Source of the DNA: Arctic95D-9 sp035967665
GTDB taxonomy: Bacteria > Verrucomicrobiota > Verrucomicrobiia > Verrucomicrobiales > DEV007
Assembly: GCA_035967665.1 (NCBI GenBank)
Contig: JAYWLB010000121.1
Location: 1 to 64,000 of the forward strand
Direction of reading: 5' to 3'
Length of the DNA stretch: 64,000 nucleotides
Numbering within the stretch: the first letter of the stretch is position 1; each line of letters begins with the position of its first letter. Positions 24,674 to 34,290 of this stretch are shown one piece after another. Position numbers and translations under genes: made by a program. Below the pieces are notes generated by a model. The model searched no databases, had not been told where the DNA came from, and saw only the letters and a program-made list of their open reading frames with translations.

Positions 24674-25498
24674 GTGTCTGATTATTTTAAAAGCCGTTTC
24701 AAGCCCGCTTGGACAGGAAGTTTGTTGATCTGGATGATCGTCATGTTGCTGACTCCTACCGTCTATTATATCTCGGAAGGTAATCACCTCACCTTGATGA
24801 CATTGCTTGGAGTTGTCGCTATGTCAGGGTGTGTTCTTGTTTCACTGGCGGGACGGTGGAGCGGGAGAAGAATAGCGGGGATGGCTGCTCTCGTGACGGG
24901 TTTTTGCCTTATGGTTGAAATTCTGGGCTCCGCGACCGGTTTCCCTTTCGGTCATTACCAATATTCCGGGGACTTTTCCTTTCAGTTTCACGGGGTGCCG
25001 CTCTTGATCCCGCTCGCCTGGTTTATGATGATTGTTCCCGCCTGGGGAGTGGCTGCGATCCTGCTTCCCTCACGGGCCGAAGGTGGAACCGTGATTGACC
25101 GGGTGGTGTTTGCGGGACTGTCCGGGCTCGTCATGACGGCGTGGGATTTGCTGGTGGATCCGCAAATGGTCGCGTTTGGATTCTGGGAATGGAAGAACCC
25201 ATCGGGATATTTTGGAATTCCGTGGACGAATTTTGCGGGATGGTGGCTGACCTCTTTTCTCACTACGCTCATGGTCAACCCGCGGAACCTGCCGCTCTTT
25301 CAGTTGCTGGTTCTCTACTCGCTCACGTTTCTTTTCGAAGTGATCGGTCTCGGGCTGATTTTCGGCCATCCTTATCCGGCCCTTGTGGGAGGACTTGTCA
25401 TGGGTGGCTTCGCGTATACGGCCTGGTCCCGCTATTTGATGCCTGCGATCCGTCCTGATCTTTCCCTGGCGAGAATCGGAGAGCAAACTCCGGAGTAA
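24674..25498 (+). CDS. Carotenoid biosynthesis membrane protein (CruF-like)
   Basis: The 274-aa protein has about seven helices and the pattern of the CruF/bisanhydrobacterioruberin hydratase family (former DUF422): GSATGFPFGHYQYSGDF, GVPLLIPLAWFMMI, WDLLVDPQMV, WEWKNPSGYFGIPWTNFAGW. Family members hydrate the end of linear carotenoids, so the host probably makes a hydroxylated acyclic or glycosylated carotenoid. GTG at 24674 is the only start that keeps the full first helix. No other carotenoid gene is adjacent. Confidence 0.82.
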   Translation: MSDYFKSRFKPAWTGSLLIWMIVMLLTPTVYYISEGNHLTLMTLLGVVAMSGCVLVSLAGRWSGRRIAGMAALVTGFCLMVEILGSATGFPFGHYQYSGDFSFQFHGVPLLIPLAWFMMIVPAWGVAAILLPSRAEGGTVIDRVVFAGLSGLVMTAWDLLVDPQMVAFGFWEWKNPSGYFGIPWTNFAGWWLTSFLTTLMVNPRNLPLFQLLVLYSLTFLFEVIGLGLIFGHPYPALVGGLVMGGFAYTAWSRYLMPAIRPDLSLARIGEQTPE

Positions 25499-25510
25499 GG
25501 TGCATCGACT

Positions 25511-26704
25511 TTACTCTTCCCCGTTTTCTTCCTCGATGATGTCGTCGTGAAATCGATAGATCAGGTGGATGAAGTGCTTGCCCGGCTTTTCCGTCTCAGG
25601 GTACACGGATTCTGAAATGATCTCTTCCGCTCTTCTTTTGGTTTCATCGGGAATACAGAATGACACGTCCTGTTTGTAGCGGTTCAGAGCCTGATTGAAT
25701 GTGGCCGAGGTCACATTCCCTGATTTATCGATCTCAGCTTCGATCATGAGAGGGACTGCATCGTCTTTCACGACATCCATAAACCGACCGATATAATTTC
25801 CCTCCTCTGATCGATCCGGTTTCTGTATTGTCCAGTCGAGAACTTTGCTTTGTGGGCAGGAGTAAGGATCGCCGAACTGATAGTTGGTTAGTTGTGTGAG
25901 GTGGGAGGCGATTTTACCGGAAAGGACGTCCCCTTCAATGGTGCTGACTTCTACGAAGACTTGTTCGAATGTATTATTGGCAGGGTCGGTGATGCGTGTC
26001 GTTACGAACAGTTTCGAGCCTTCTTCGAGACCGTTCCTGAATCGTTCAATGATGCCGGGAAGCTCTTTTCTGCTCATCGCGGAGTAGGTGCGAATGAGTT
26101 CCTCGATGCGGGTGTCCTGAAGAGTTACGACGCGGTCCTTCGGGACAGAGTCGGTTGCTGATTCCGCTTTCTCCTCCTGGAAGCGGAGGTTCCGGATTGC
26201 CAGCTGAATAATGGGGTGAGGCCACGATTCGTAATTTGTTGTCCCGGGTTTCAACGGGAGAATCGTCGTTTCAAAGACCTTCTCTTTATTCGGGACGACG
26301 AGGAGGCCGTCCATGAAAAGTTCTTTTTCAGTTCGGCTGTTGATCGCCAGCAGCATCATGAGGGTCTCATCTTTCTTGTCCCACTTCTGTGAAAATCTGA
26401 AAAGGACATCCGCCTTTTCGATGTCGTGGCAGTAGCTGATCGCAGGGTGCCCGTCTTCTCTTTCGGAGAGGCTTATTCCCACGATTTCCCCGCTGAAAAG
26501 ATAAACGATATCTTTGTGAACGTAGGGCGTGGCATTGATCTCCTGCTCATACTGACGTTCCTTGTCGATTAAGAGCTTCAGGGTAAACGGTTCCCTCGAA
26601 TTCTTGTCGGAAGCAGCCGTTGATTCGGCCGATTCGGTCCCGTCTTGAGCGTTTGATAGGGTGAATAGAGAGGTGAGAAGTAATAATGCCAGCGCGGGTT
26701 TCAT
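25511..26704 (-). CDS. Exported protein of unknown function, C-terminus perhaps DUF2314-like
   Basis: The 397-aa protein has a signal peptide (MKPALALLLLTSLFTLSNA). The central part is mixed alpha/beta. The stretch around residues 255-330 (LSGKIASHLTQLTNYQFGD followed by VLDWTIQKPD and YIGRFM) resembles the order of motifs in DUF2314 proteins, which have unknown function. This is a weak match. It is a single gene, divergent from the small protease gene. Confidence 0.65.
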   Translation of the reverse strand: MKPALALLLLTSLFTLSNAQDGTESAESTAASDKNSREPFTLKLLIDKERQYEQEINATPYVHKDIVYLFSGEIVGISLSEREDGHPAISYCHDIEKADVLFRFSQKWDKKDETLMMLLAINSRTEKELFMDGLLVVPNKEKVFETTILPLKPGTTNYESWPHPIIQLAIRNLRFQEEKAESATDSVPKDRVVTLQDTRIEELIRTYSAMSRKELPGIIERFRNGLEEGSKLFVTTRITDPANNTFEQVFVEVSTIEGDVLSGKIASHLTQLTNYQFGDPYSCPQSKVLDWTIQKPDRSEEGNYIGRFMDVVKDDAVPLMIEAEIDKSGNVTSATFNQALNRYKQDVSFCIPDETKRRAEEIISESVYPETEKPGKHFIHLIYRFHDDIIEEENGEE

Positions 26705-26843
26705 GTCTCGGAAATGGTGTGATGCCTGTGTTTACAAGAAGAGAGGCTGATGGATGATGTGGCGAAAAGGTTCCTTTGAATAATTGACATCAGGAATCGG
26801 ATCTGGAGAATAGCGACTGTATCAATTTATCGATTCCCTGCCC

Positions 26844-27626
26844 ATGCACTATTTATCTTTTCGCTCGCATATCGGTCGTTTTTCTCTCATAGCCGTTTTG
26901 CTGGCATGTCACTTTTCAGCCCGGGCTGATTCAACGGGAACCGGTTTCTTTGTTTCGCCGGATGGCTATTTAGTTACGAATCATCATGTCATTAAGGATG
27001 GCAGGAAGTTTGTCGTGAGGCAGGGGAAGACAGTGCGCGAAGCGACGCTGGTCGTTGTCGATGCGACAAATGACCTCGCGATTTTGAAGGTGGATCCCGG
27101 CTCATCCGTATTTCCCTATCTTCCGGTTCAGGGCGCGGTCGATCCGACGCCGGGTACGGATGCTTTTACGATTGGTTTTCCCGACCCCGATAATTTGGGG
27201 CTCGCTCCCAAGACGACAAAAGGAAGTATCACGGCATTGGCGGGACTGGGAGACGATCCACGTCATTATCAGATGAGTGTTCAGATTCAGCCCGGAAACT
27301 CGGGCGGTCCTTTGATCGATGAGGTCGGTCATGTAATTGGTGTGACGACGTTAACTGCCAATCCATTGCTGTTGGCAGAGCAGAAGGGGTATATCCCGCA
27401 AAATGTAAATTACGCGGTGAAGTCCTCCTACCTGCTTGAGCTCTTTAAGAAGGTTCCGGGGAAGATGCTGGGAGCGAAACTGAGCGGATTGAAGCCACGG
27501 CATTTTCGGGAACTGCAAAAGGAAGCTGAGTCGGCAGTGATGCAGGTGATTGCCATTGCAGAACCGGCGCCTGAATCTCCGGCTCAGCCTGCGCTGAAAT
27601 CACCGGCCGAGCTGTTTAATCAATAG
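26844..27626 (+). CDS. Exported trypsin-like serine protease (HtrA-type, no PDZ)
   Basis: The 260-aa protein has a signal peptide (about 1-28) and an S1C-type catalytic domain with His48 (VTNHHVI), Asp77 (TNDLAIL) and Ser153 (QPGNSGGPL). No PDZ domain follows; the final 60 residues are Pro/Ala-rich. It should act in the periplasm. Its end overlaps the convergent ABC-permease gene by 11 bp, so the two antisense transcripts must interfere. Confidence 0.87.
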   Translation: MHYLSFRSHIGRFSLIAVLLACHFSARADSTGTGFFVSPDGYLVTNHHVIKDGRKFVVRQGKTVREATLVVVDATNDLAILKVDPGSSVFPYLPVQGAVDPTPGTDAFTIGFPDPDNLGLAPKTTKGSITALAGLGDDPRHYQMSVQIQPGNSGGPLIDEVGHVIGVTTLTANPLLLAEQKGYIPQNVNYAVKSSYLLELFKKVPGKMLGAKLSGLKPRHFRELQKEAESAVMQVIAIAEPAPESPAQPALKSPAELFNQ

Positions 27627-29622
27627 TTTTTGCCGAGCCGTTTTTGCCCTTCTCTGTGGGATTCTTCTTTTTCCCCTTTCCGTCAATCGTCACGTCGACC
27701 CATTCGCCGAAGACGTGCTGTTTGCACCATTCGCCGGTGATCCAGCCAACCTGGAAACTCATTTCCGGTTTGAGGAAGGTGAGGGCGGACGCGTTGAAGA
27801 CGTCCCCCTTTTTGAGTTTGCTGTATTGCCATTCGAATGGGGGTGAACCGGGCTGAGCCCGCATCCGGCAGATCATTTCCGCCCCTTCGGGAAGACCGTC
27901 GCGCCAGCCGTCGGGGAGCACCGGTGTGATGGTAATCTTTCCATTGTTGCGGGTTGCGGTTCCTTCAGTGACCTCGGGGAATTTCGCAGTCGTTGCGGCG
28001 TATTCGTCGCGCAGTTCTTTGAGTCGTGAACGAAAGTTTGCCCGCACCTTTTCGAGGTCGTAGCCGGCAGCGAGACAGGCGTCCCGCCATCTTGCCATGC
28101 CTTCCAGTTTTCGTGGTCCGTCAGGGCGGGCGATAGCGGTGAGCAACGCGGTTGGAGCTTCCCTGCCGTAGACGTCGATGAGCGCCTCCACCCACACCAT
28201 TCCGGCGGGATAGACGATGAAACGGTCGCGAGTTGCATTGAGAACACCGTCTTCGACGAGTTCAGAAAACTGCACCTCACCCCAGCTTGAGGCGAGCGCG
28301 AGCCAGCGTTCATAGTCCTCCGTTTCCTCCGGTGCGCGGAAGAGTTCAAACTCGATTTCGCTGGCGAGACCTTCGTGAAACCAACGCGTTGAACTGAAGG
28401 ATTCCTCGAGCCGGCCATCAGTCATTTGATCGATGAAAACGTGGGTGGCTTCGTGTCCGAGAACTGCGAGGGCTTCGTCGGTTTTGTCGGGAAGGCCCAT
28501 GCGGATTTTCTTCCAGTAGGCTTGCCCCGCGTTGTGCGATCCGAGTGGGCTGGTGAGATCGACGATGATCTGATTAGAGCGGATTTCATCGGAAACCGAG
28601 AGATAATCGGCTACTTTTTCAAAAACCTCATCCGCTCCGGCGATAAACGGTTTCATCCCCGTTTCGTCCTTCTGCCGGTAAACAAACTGGAAGTGCTTTG
28701 ATTCGGTTGTCAGGATCCGGTTTCCTCCTGAAACCGACGCGGCTCGTTCCTGAACGATTTCGGGCACGACGGGTTCGTCACTGTAGGTTTCCTCTTCGTC
28801 GAAAAGCGAAGCGGCGAAGAGGCTCAACCAGACGATGGGAATCAAGACAATCGCACAACCTCCCGTCGCTTTTCCGATCCAGGAGTTTTGAAACCATTTT
28901 CGGGAAGGCCCGAGCGGTCCGGTTCGGGTATTGAAAGTGATCAGGCCGATGATCCAGGCGGCGAGACCGACAACGGAAAGTACCGCGAGCTGATTCCACG
29001 GGACCTGCCAGGGATCGCCGGGCTCCAGAGGTCGCTGAATGAGGGTGAAGGGATTGAGAAACTCCGCGTAGGGGACCTCGAGTCGGCGGAGCCAGAAGAC
29101 CAGCCAGAAGAGCGCCCCGAGGACGAGGAGAGTCCATCGGCGGAGGAAGGAAAAGCAGACAATGATCGAGACAAAAAAGGCGGCGAGGAAGTTTTCCAGC
29201 AATCCAAAAACCGCGTAGTAGCGGAATGAAGAACGTTCCTGCATGCTCGTGTCAGAGACAAGGTCGTAGATGAATCCCTCGAGGGTCCAGAAGAGGTTAA
29301 CGGTGACAATGAGCCCGACGGCGACAAGCCACTTGGCGCAATAGACAGCCGTTCTTGTGATGGGAAGACCGTCCAGATAGAGGAGGGTGCCATCGTCTTT
29401 TTCCCTCACCATGAGCCCTATCGAAACGACCACGCAGAGGACGAAATTCACAATCGCGATGGTGTCGGCTTCACCAAACATATTGTCCCAGGCCGGATAC
29501 ATGTCGACGAATTCCGTGACCTGAACAAAGCAGAGTCCGAAGATGAAAAGAGCGAAGAGCAGAATCGCGAAGGGCTTCAGTGAAACCCATTCTTTCCAGA
29601 GAATGGCGGCGAATTTTGTCAT
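27616..29622 (-). CDS. ABC-2 permease fused to a gluzincin-type zinc peptidase domain
   Basis: The 668-aa protein begins with six predicted helices of an ABC-2 type permease (about 1-235) and one more helix (about 255-272). An extracytoplasmic domain follows with the zinc motif HEATH (His390, Glu391, His394) and a downstream FHEGLASEIE (Glu417 as likely third ligand), the pattern of MA-clan peptidases. A C-terminal segment of about 120 residues resembles no family I know. The ATG at 29622 follows GGAGG and overlaps the upstream permease gene by 4 bp. An intact peptidase on an exporter subunit suggests processing of the exported or a surface peptide. Confidence 0.8.
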   Translation of the reverse strand: MTKFAAILWKEWVSLKPFAILLFALFIFGLCFVQVTEFVDMYPAWDNMFGEADTIAIVNFVLCVVVSIGLMVREKDDGTLLYLDGLPITRTAVYCAKWLVAVGLIVTVNLFWTLEGFIYDLVSDTSMQERSSFRYYAVFGLLENFLAAFFVSIIVCFSFLRRWTLLVLGALFWLVFWLRRLEVPYAEFLNPFTLIQRPLEPGDPWQVPWNQLAVLSVVGLAAWIIGLITFNTRTGPLGPSRKWFQNSWIGKATGGCAIVLIPIVWLSLFAASLFDEEETYSDEPVVPEIVQERAASVSGGNRILTTESKHFQFVYRQKDETGMKPFIAGADEVFEKVADYLSVSDEIRSNQIIVDLTSPLGSHNAGQAYWKKIRMGLPDKTDEALAVLGHEATHVFIDQMTDGRLEESFSSTRWFHEGLASEIEFELFRAPEETEDYERWLALASSWGEVQFSELVEDGVLNATRDRFIVYPAGMVWVEALIDVYGREAPTALLTAIARPDGPRKLEGMARWRDACLAAGYDLEKVRANFRSRLKELRDEYAATTAKFPEVTEGTATRNNGKITITPVLPDGWRDGLPEGAEMICRMRAQPGSPPFEWQYSKLKKGDVFNASALTFLKPEMSFQVGWITGEWCKQHVFGEWVDVTIDGKGKKKNPTEKGKNGSAKTID

Positions 29623-31202
29623 TCGGATTCCTCCTTTTCGTTCACGTCGTCGGGTTGGTGTTTTCGAATGTAATCGATCGTCGCCCCGGCGAATTCGTCG
29701 AGGGTCATCCCGAAGGTCTTTTCGAATTCCGGTCCGACGGGATGAGTGAGGTCCCACCACACAGCCCGTCCGTCCCGTCGTGTCACGGGGCGGTTAATCG
29801 TGTTCCTCGCGAACTGCTGAAGCGTTTTCATCTCGAAATTTTCGGTCAGGTAGCGGAAGCCCATGTAGATCACCGCATCGGCTTCTTTCCAGCCTGCCTC
29901 GTCTGCGTACTGAGCGCGTCCGATGAGCTGCTTCGTGGAAAATCCGAATTCCTCGAGCGTGTCGAAGGCGAGTTTCTCTTTCGCTTTGACCCGTTCCGGG
30001 GATGCGTCCTCCATTTCCCAGAGTCCTTCGTAGCCGCAGACGATCCACCAGCGGTGTTCCAAACCGTTGCGCCCCATTGAAAAGCTGTCGAGGGTCTGGC
30101 TCATGCTCCAGGCCATGAGCGTCTCACGGTGGAACTCAGGATTTCGATAGTCTGCATACATGAGAATCGCGGTGTCGCCTTCGACCAGTTCCCACTCGAT
30201 GAGATCTTCTTCGATTCCTGTTTTTTCGACCACGTAGAGCGGAGGGAAATCAGCTTCGGAGATGCCGAGCCAGTCCCGTTTTTCAGAAAGTTCGCGAACG
30301 AGGTAGCTCGCGAGCTGCACTTCGAGGTCGGCGGTTTCAGGCTCACCCTCGGGCGAGACATAAACGTGGAATCCGTTCCGTTCTTCGGAGATCGCACCGG
30401 GAATGTCGAAGGGCTCAGCGGTCGGCGTTTCCCACATCATGATCGCCATGGACCCGATCGCGATGGCCGCACCGATAAACATTTTCTCCCGGTAGGACAT
30501 CTTTTCCCCGAGAATCGCGGAGACCGATCCTTCTTTTGCCAATGCGAGAGTGAAGGAAACCGCAAAGAGGAGCAATGCGATCACTGCAGTCCAGATCATC
30601 GCTTCGCGCGGCCAGATGTCGCGTTCGAATCCGAAGCGTTCGATCAACGCAAAAGGCGGGAAGTCATTCACCGGAACCGCCGTCGAACTGACGAGCCAGT
30701 TGAAGATGAAAAAGACGATGATGAGAACGGGAATTCGGTAGCGTCCCAGAAAGGCAATGAGGAAAAAGAATGAGGTCACGAACCATCCGAAGAGCGCTGC
30801 TGTTGAGATGAGGATTCCGAGAAACCTGAGCGAGACCGCCTCGCTGCCGCCGGAGGCGAGCCAGCCGATGAGGACAACTCCGATCGTGTAGGCGCAGACA
30901 AGCAGGGTGGCGATGAAGGCTTTTACGAAAACCATCTTCCACCGGGGAAGAGGCAACCCTTCGAGGAAGAGCTGGGTTTTGCTCCGGTATTCCACCGCGA
31001 CGAGGAGGTGGCAGAGGATGAAAACGACGATGGGGAAAAAGTAGGTCAGAGCCTGACCGATCCCGAAAAAGATTCCTCCGCCGGTTCCATCCTGATTCAC
31101 TCCCTGGACGACGAGGAGAAAAATCACAAGGGTGAGTCCTCCGAGAATGAGGAACCAGAGGCCGTGTTGCCTCCACTCTTTTCGAAAGAGAACCGCAGTC
31201 AT
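29619..31202 (-). CDS. ABC-2 permease with a degenerate peptidase-like domain
   Basis: The 527-aa protein has the same plan as the next gene: six N-terminal helices (about 15-220), one helix (about 240-257) and an extracytoplasmic domain. At the aligned zinc site it reads WSMSQT (366-370 region), so both His and the catalytic Glu are lost, while the downstream YEGLWE keeps the third-ligand Glu392. It is therefore a probable pseudo-enzyme partner in a heterodimeric transporter. It lies 4 bp after the ATPase gene. Confidence 0.78.
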   Translation of the reverse strand: MTAVLFRKEWRQHGLWFLILGGLTLVIFLLVVQGVNQDGTGGGIFFGIGQALTYFFPIVVFILCHLLVAVEYRSKTQLFLEGLPLPRWKMVFVKAFIATLLVCAYTIGVVLIGWLASGGSEAVSLRFLGILISTAALFGWFVTSFFFLIAFLGRYRIPVLIIVFFIFNWLVSSTAVPVNDFPPFALIERFGFERDIWPREAMIWTAVIALLLFAVSFTLALAKEGSVSAILGEKMSYREKMFIGAAIAIGSMAIMMWETPTAEPFDIPGAISEERNGFHVYVSPEGEPETADLEVQLASYLVRELSEKRDWLGISEADFPPLYVVEKTGIEEDLIEWELVEGDTAILMYADYRNPEFHRETLMAWSMSQTLDSFSMGRNGLEHRWWIVCGYEGLWEMEDASPERVKAKEKLAFDTLEEFGFSTKQLIGRAQYADEAGWKEADAVIYMGFRYLTENFEMKTLQQFARNTINRPVTRRDGRAVWWDLTHPVGPEFEKTFGMTLDEFAGATIDYIRKHQPDDVNEKEESE

Positions 31203-31206
31203 TTGA

Positions 31207-32112
31207 TTAGATGCGGGTCGTGGAAATGCCGACGCAGGCGATGAAGATGTCGTCGAGCGAAAGCCGCTGACCGACGATGCCCGAGCCCGCCCATGTCATC
31301 GGATCGGCATCAATGATGAAGGTCCGCGTGTTTTCCGGGTCTCCGGGTTCAGGTTCGAGTTCACGCCACATTTCGAAGCCATCCGGGAGGGGCGCATCGC
31401 TGTTGATGCGGATGCGACGAACGCGGTCGCGGAGGTGGCTCAGTTTTCCCTCGAATCGCTTTTTGCCCCGGTGAATGATACCAACACGATCGGCGGCCCG
31501 CTCCACCTCGTCGAGAAGATGGGTTGAGAAAAAAGTCGTGCGGCCATACTCGCGGGCCTGATGCTTGATGATCTCGAGAAACTCCCGGCGCGCCACCGGA
31601 TCGAGTCCGGCAGTGGGTTCGTCGAGAATGAGAAGGGAGGGGCGCGGGGCAATCGCAAGAGCGAGAGCGAGTTTGACCTTCATTCCACCGGAAAGGCCGG
31701 AGACCTTGCGATTCGCCGGCACTTCGAGAACCTTGAGAAGGCGGCGGTATTCCTCCATGTCCCAGGTGGGATAGAGCGCCCCGACGAATTTTCCGAGCAT
31801 CTCCGCTGTCATCCACGGGTAAAAGGCCTGTTCCTGCGAGACATAGCCGATCGACTGCTTCTGCTTGAGGGTGGTGCGTTTCGTCTCTTTGCCGAGAAGA
31901 CGGATTGTGCCGCTGTCAGGAGCGACGATACCCATGAGCATGCGGATCGTCGTCGTTTTGCCGGCGCCGTTGACACCGAGAAAGCCATAGATTTCGCCTT
32001 CCTGAACCGCGAGATCGAGCCCGTCGACAGCGACAAAGCGCCCGAAAGACCGGCGCAACTGGTTGACCGCGAGCACGGGTTCAGGAGGGAGGACAGGGGG
32101 GGCACTGTTCAT
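31207..32112 (-). CDS. ABC transporter ATP-binding protein
   Basis: The 301-aa ATPase drives the two permeases encoded directly downstream. It has Walker A GVNGAGKTT, Q-loop region SIGYVSQEQAFY, signature LSGGMKVKL, Walker B LLILDEPTAGLD and the switch His in FFSTHLLDEVE. After the ATPase core comes a C-terminal part of about 75 residues typical of export-type ATPases. The frame is open upstream to 32187; the ATG at 32112 is preferred because homologues begin close to the ATPase core, but the longer form cannot be excluded. Confidence 0.9.
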   Translation of the reverse strand: MNSAPPVLPPEPVLAVNQLRRSFGRFVAVDGLDLAVQEGEIYGFLGVNGAGKTTTIRMLMGIVAPDSGTIRLLGKETKRTTLKQKQSIGYVSQEQAFYPWMTAEMLGKFVGALYPTWDMEEYRRLLKVLEVPANRKVSGLSGGMKVKLALALAIAPRPSLLILDEPTAGLDPVARREFLEIIKHQAREYGRTTFFSTHLLDEVERAADRVGIIHRGKKRFEGKLSHLRDRVRRIRINSDAPLPDGFEMWRELEPEPGDPENTRTFIIDADPMTWAGSGIVGQRLSLDDIFIACVGISTTRI

Positions 32113-32204
32113 GAATGGTGGAGTATCGTTCAGAGGCCATGAAAGGTCGAGTCCGCGCTTTCGTTCTTTTGCGGCGTCAGTGTCCAAAGCCCCACTGTCA
32201 TAAC

Positions 32205-32310
32205 CTTTTTCTTTTTCCTGATCTTAATCCTGATCTCCACGGAGATTTACGCCTCCGGCATCAGCCGGATCGGCTCTGTTTTCAGGTTAAGAGCAGGATT
32301 AAGAAAAAGG
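32205..32310. repeat. Intergenic inverted-repeat element with a 25-bp repeat copy
   Basis: The left end (32205-32229) is a 25-bp pyrimidine-rich sequence that matches 8340-8364 with one mismatch. The right end (32291-32310) carries GAGCAGGATTAAGAAAAAGG, which is complementary to the left end apart from a 10-nt insertion. The two arms enclose about 60 bp. It lies between a glycosyltransferase stop and the ATPase start and could be a small mobile or terminator-like element. Confidence 0.45.
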
Positions 32311-32318
32311 GGGCGAGG

Positions 32319-33047
32319 TCACGCTTCGGGGCGGCGATACCAGAGCTGGCAAAATTTGCGATTCCGCATCGCCCAGGGACAGAAGGCGATAATCGTCAGC
32401 TGCCAAATGAATTGCCCGGTTGAAAACCACTCCGATTTGCGTCCCGAGGTGACTACAGGGGGATCCGAAATGACGACAAAGCGCATCTTCTTCTTTCGTG
32501 CCCAGCGCTTGATCCGCTTTGCGAGCCAGATCTCCTCGCCGGCGTAGACCGTTTCGTCGAATCCACCTCCGGCTTCGTAGGCGTCGCGTCTTGTGTAGAA
32601 AAAGCTCCCCGCCGCGTAGTTGAAAAGCACCGAGGCTCTGTTCCAGAAATTTGTGATGAGATCGACGATAGGGCTCACCTTCTGATCCATCTTGACCCCC
32701 GCGCCTCCGGCTGCGATCTCGCCGGATTGTAGATTCTTCAGGGCGATCGTGAGCAATTCAGCGGTGATGAGGGTGTCCGCATCGACGAAGACAAGCAAAG
32801 GGATCTCCGGGACCGCTTCAGCTCCGGCATTCCGGGCTCGCGCGATTTGATTGTGAGGTTCGAAAACAACGCGGTCGGCGCCGTTTTTTTCCGCCACTGC
32901 CGCCGTCGCATCGCTCGAGTTATTGTCCACGACAACGAGGGTGCCGGACAAATTCTGCTCCGCCATCGCGCTCCGCGTTGCTTCGAGCGTGACGGCGAGG
33001 TAGGCTTCTTCGTTGAAAGCAGGGATAATGATGGCGTAGTCCGGCAT
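32319..33047 (-). CDS. Family 2 glycosyltransferase
   Basis: The 242-aa protein has the GT-A pattern: IIIPAFNEEAYL at the N-terminus, VVVDNNSSDAT, then the metal-binding LVFVDADT and the acceptor region GGFDETVYAGEE. A hydrophobic segment follows near the C-terminus (FIWQLTIIAFCPWA). It transfers a sugar from a nucleotide donor; the acceptor is unknown. It is divergent from dinB with a spacing of only 15 bp, so their promoters overlap each other's coding sequence. Confidence 0.88.
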   Translation of the reverse strand: MPDYAIIIPAFNEEAYLAVTLEATRSAMAEQNLSGTLVVVDNNSSDATAAVAEKNGADRVVFEPHNQIARARNAGAEAVPEIPLLVFVDADTLITAELLTIALKNLQSGEIAAGGAGVKMDQKVSPIVDLITNFWNRASVLFNYAAGSFFYTRRDAYEAGGGFDETVYAGEEIWLAKRIKRWARKKKMRFVVISDPPVVTSGRKSEWFSTGQFIWQLTIIAFCPWAMRNRKFCQLWYRRPEA

Positions 33048-33062
33048 TTCCGGAAGCTACGG

Positions 33063-34124
33063 ATGGAAAAGGATTCACCAACTAGAAAAATCATTCATGT
33101 CGACATGGATTGTTTCTACGCCGCGATCGAAATGCGCGAGCGCCCTGAGCTGGTGGGTAAACCCGTCGCGGTGGGGGGTGCGAGCGGACGCGGGGTTCTC
33201 ACGACCTGCAACTACGAGGCACGGAAGTTCGGTTGTCGTTCCGCCATGCCCGGATTTAAGGCCCGTGCCCTCTGTCCTGACCTGATTCTCCTTCCGGTGC
33301 GTTTTGATCTCTACCGCTACGAATCGAGTCGCATTCGGAAAATTTTCGACGATTTCACCGATCTCGTTGAGCCGCTTTCCCTCGATGAAGCCTACCTCGA
33401 CGTTTCTCATCTCGATTCCGAGCCGTCATCGATCGCCTGGGAAATACGCGAACGGATCCGAAACGAGATCAACCTGACCGCCTCGGCGGGGATCGCTTCG
33501 AACAAGTTCATCGCTAAAATCGCAAGCGACTGGGAAAAGCCCGACGGGCAGTTCGAGGTCCGCGATGAAGATATGTTAGACTTTCTCTCTGACCTTCCCG
33601 TTGAGAAAATCTGGGGCGTGGGGAAACGCACCGCCGAAAAACTCCACGCCTCGGGACTTAAAACCTGCGGGATGATACGGGAACGAACCGAGCTCGAGCT
33701 CGTGCAGCGCTTCGGCCGGTTTGGCAGTTCGCTCTATCAGCTTTGCCGCGGGATTGATACGCGGAAGGTGAACCCCAACCGCGAGCGGAAGTCCGTCAGC
33801 AACGAGCGAACCTTCCGCGAAAACCTCACTTCCGTCGAAGAGGGGGAGCCCAAACTGGACGAGCTCGTCGCCGAACTGATTGAAGACCTCAGCGGCAAAC
33901 ACAGGCATCGTGCGATCCGCGAGGGTGTCGTGAAACTGAAATTCGAAGACTTCCAGGTCACCTCAGCCCAGCGTGGGCTGGATCACGTCGATGCCGAAGT
34001 CTTCCGTGAGCTCCTCGCGGAGGCGTGGGCAAGAGGGGAAGGCCGCTCGGTCAGGTTGATCGGCGCGGGAGTCCGATTTCACTCCGAGAAGACAGGCGAG
34101 GTGGAGCAGCTGGAGATGTTTTAG
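33063..34124 (+). CDS. dinB: DNA polymerase IV (Y-family, translesion)
   Basis: The 353-aa protein has Y-family catalytic motifs HVDMDCFYAAIE and SLDEAYLDVS, helix-hairpin-helix region VEKIWGVGKRTAEKL and a little-finger domain. It ends in EQLEMF, a sliding-clamp binding motif at the very C-terminus. It copies past damaged template bases with low fidelity. The ATG at 33063 fits the family start. No LexA box was identified in the narrow divergent gap. Confidence 0.95.
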   Translation: MEKDSPTRKIIHVDMDCFYAAIEMRERPELVGKPVAVGGASGRGVLTTCNYEARKFGCRSAMPGFKARALCPDLILLPVRFDLYRYESSRIRKIFDDFTDLVEPLSLDEAYLDVSHLDSEPSSIAWEIRERIRNEINLTASAGIASNKFIAKIASDWEKPDGQFEVRDEDMLDFLSDLPVEKIWGVGKRTAEKLHASGLKTCGMIRERTELELVQRFGRFGSSLYQLCRGIDTRKVNPNRERKSVSNERTFRENLTSVEEGEPKLDELVAELIEDLSGKHRHRAIREGVVKLKFEDFQVTSAQRGLDHVDAEVFRELLAEAWARGEGRSVRLIGAGVRFHSEKTGEVEQLEMF

Positions 34125-34290
34125 GACTTCCCATGTGTGAGCCCCCCAAGGAGAGGCGCGTTTCCAGCCGCCTGATAAGACTCGTGCCAAAGACTAAGCA
34201 TCCGCCCGGAGTCTACGCTAGCAGTAAGATGCAGCCGCTCCTTGGTCTTGGCCATCGAGAGGCGGGCGAAGTTTGGTCGCTTAGCGTGAA

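Noticed and set aside
34125..34290. A tRNA or attachment site beside the HEPN-like gene
   Set aside because: No cloverleaf, T-loop consensus or direct repeat flanking the AT-rich island could be found by eye.
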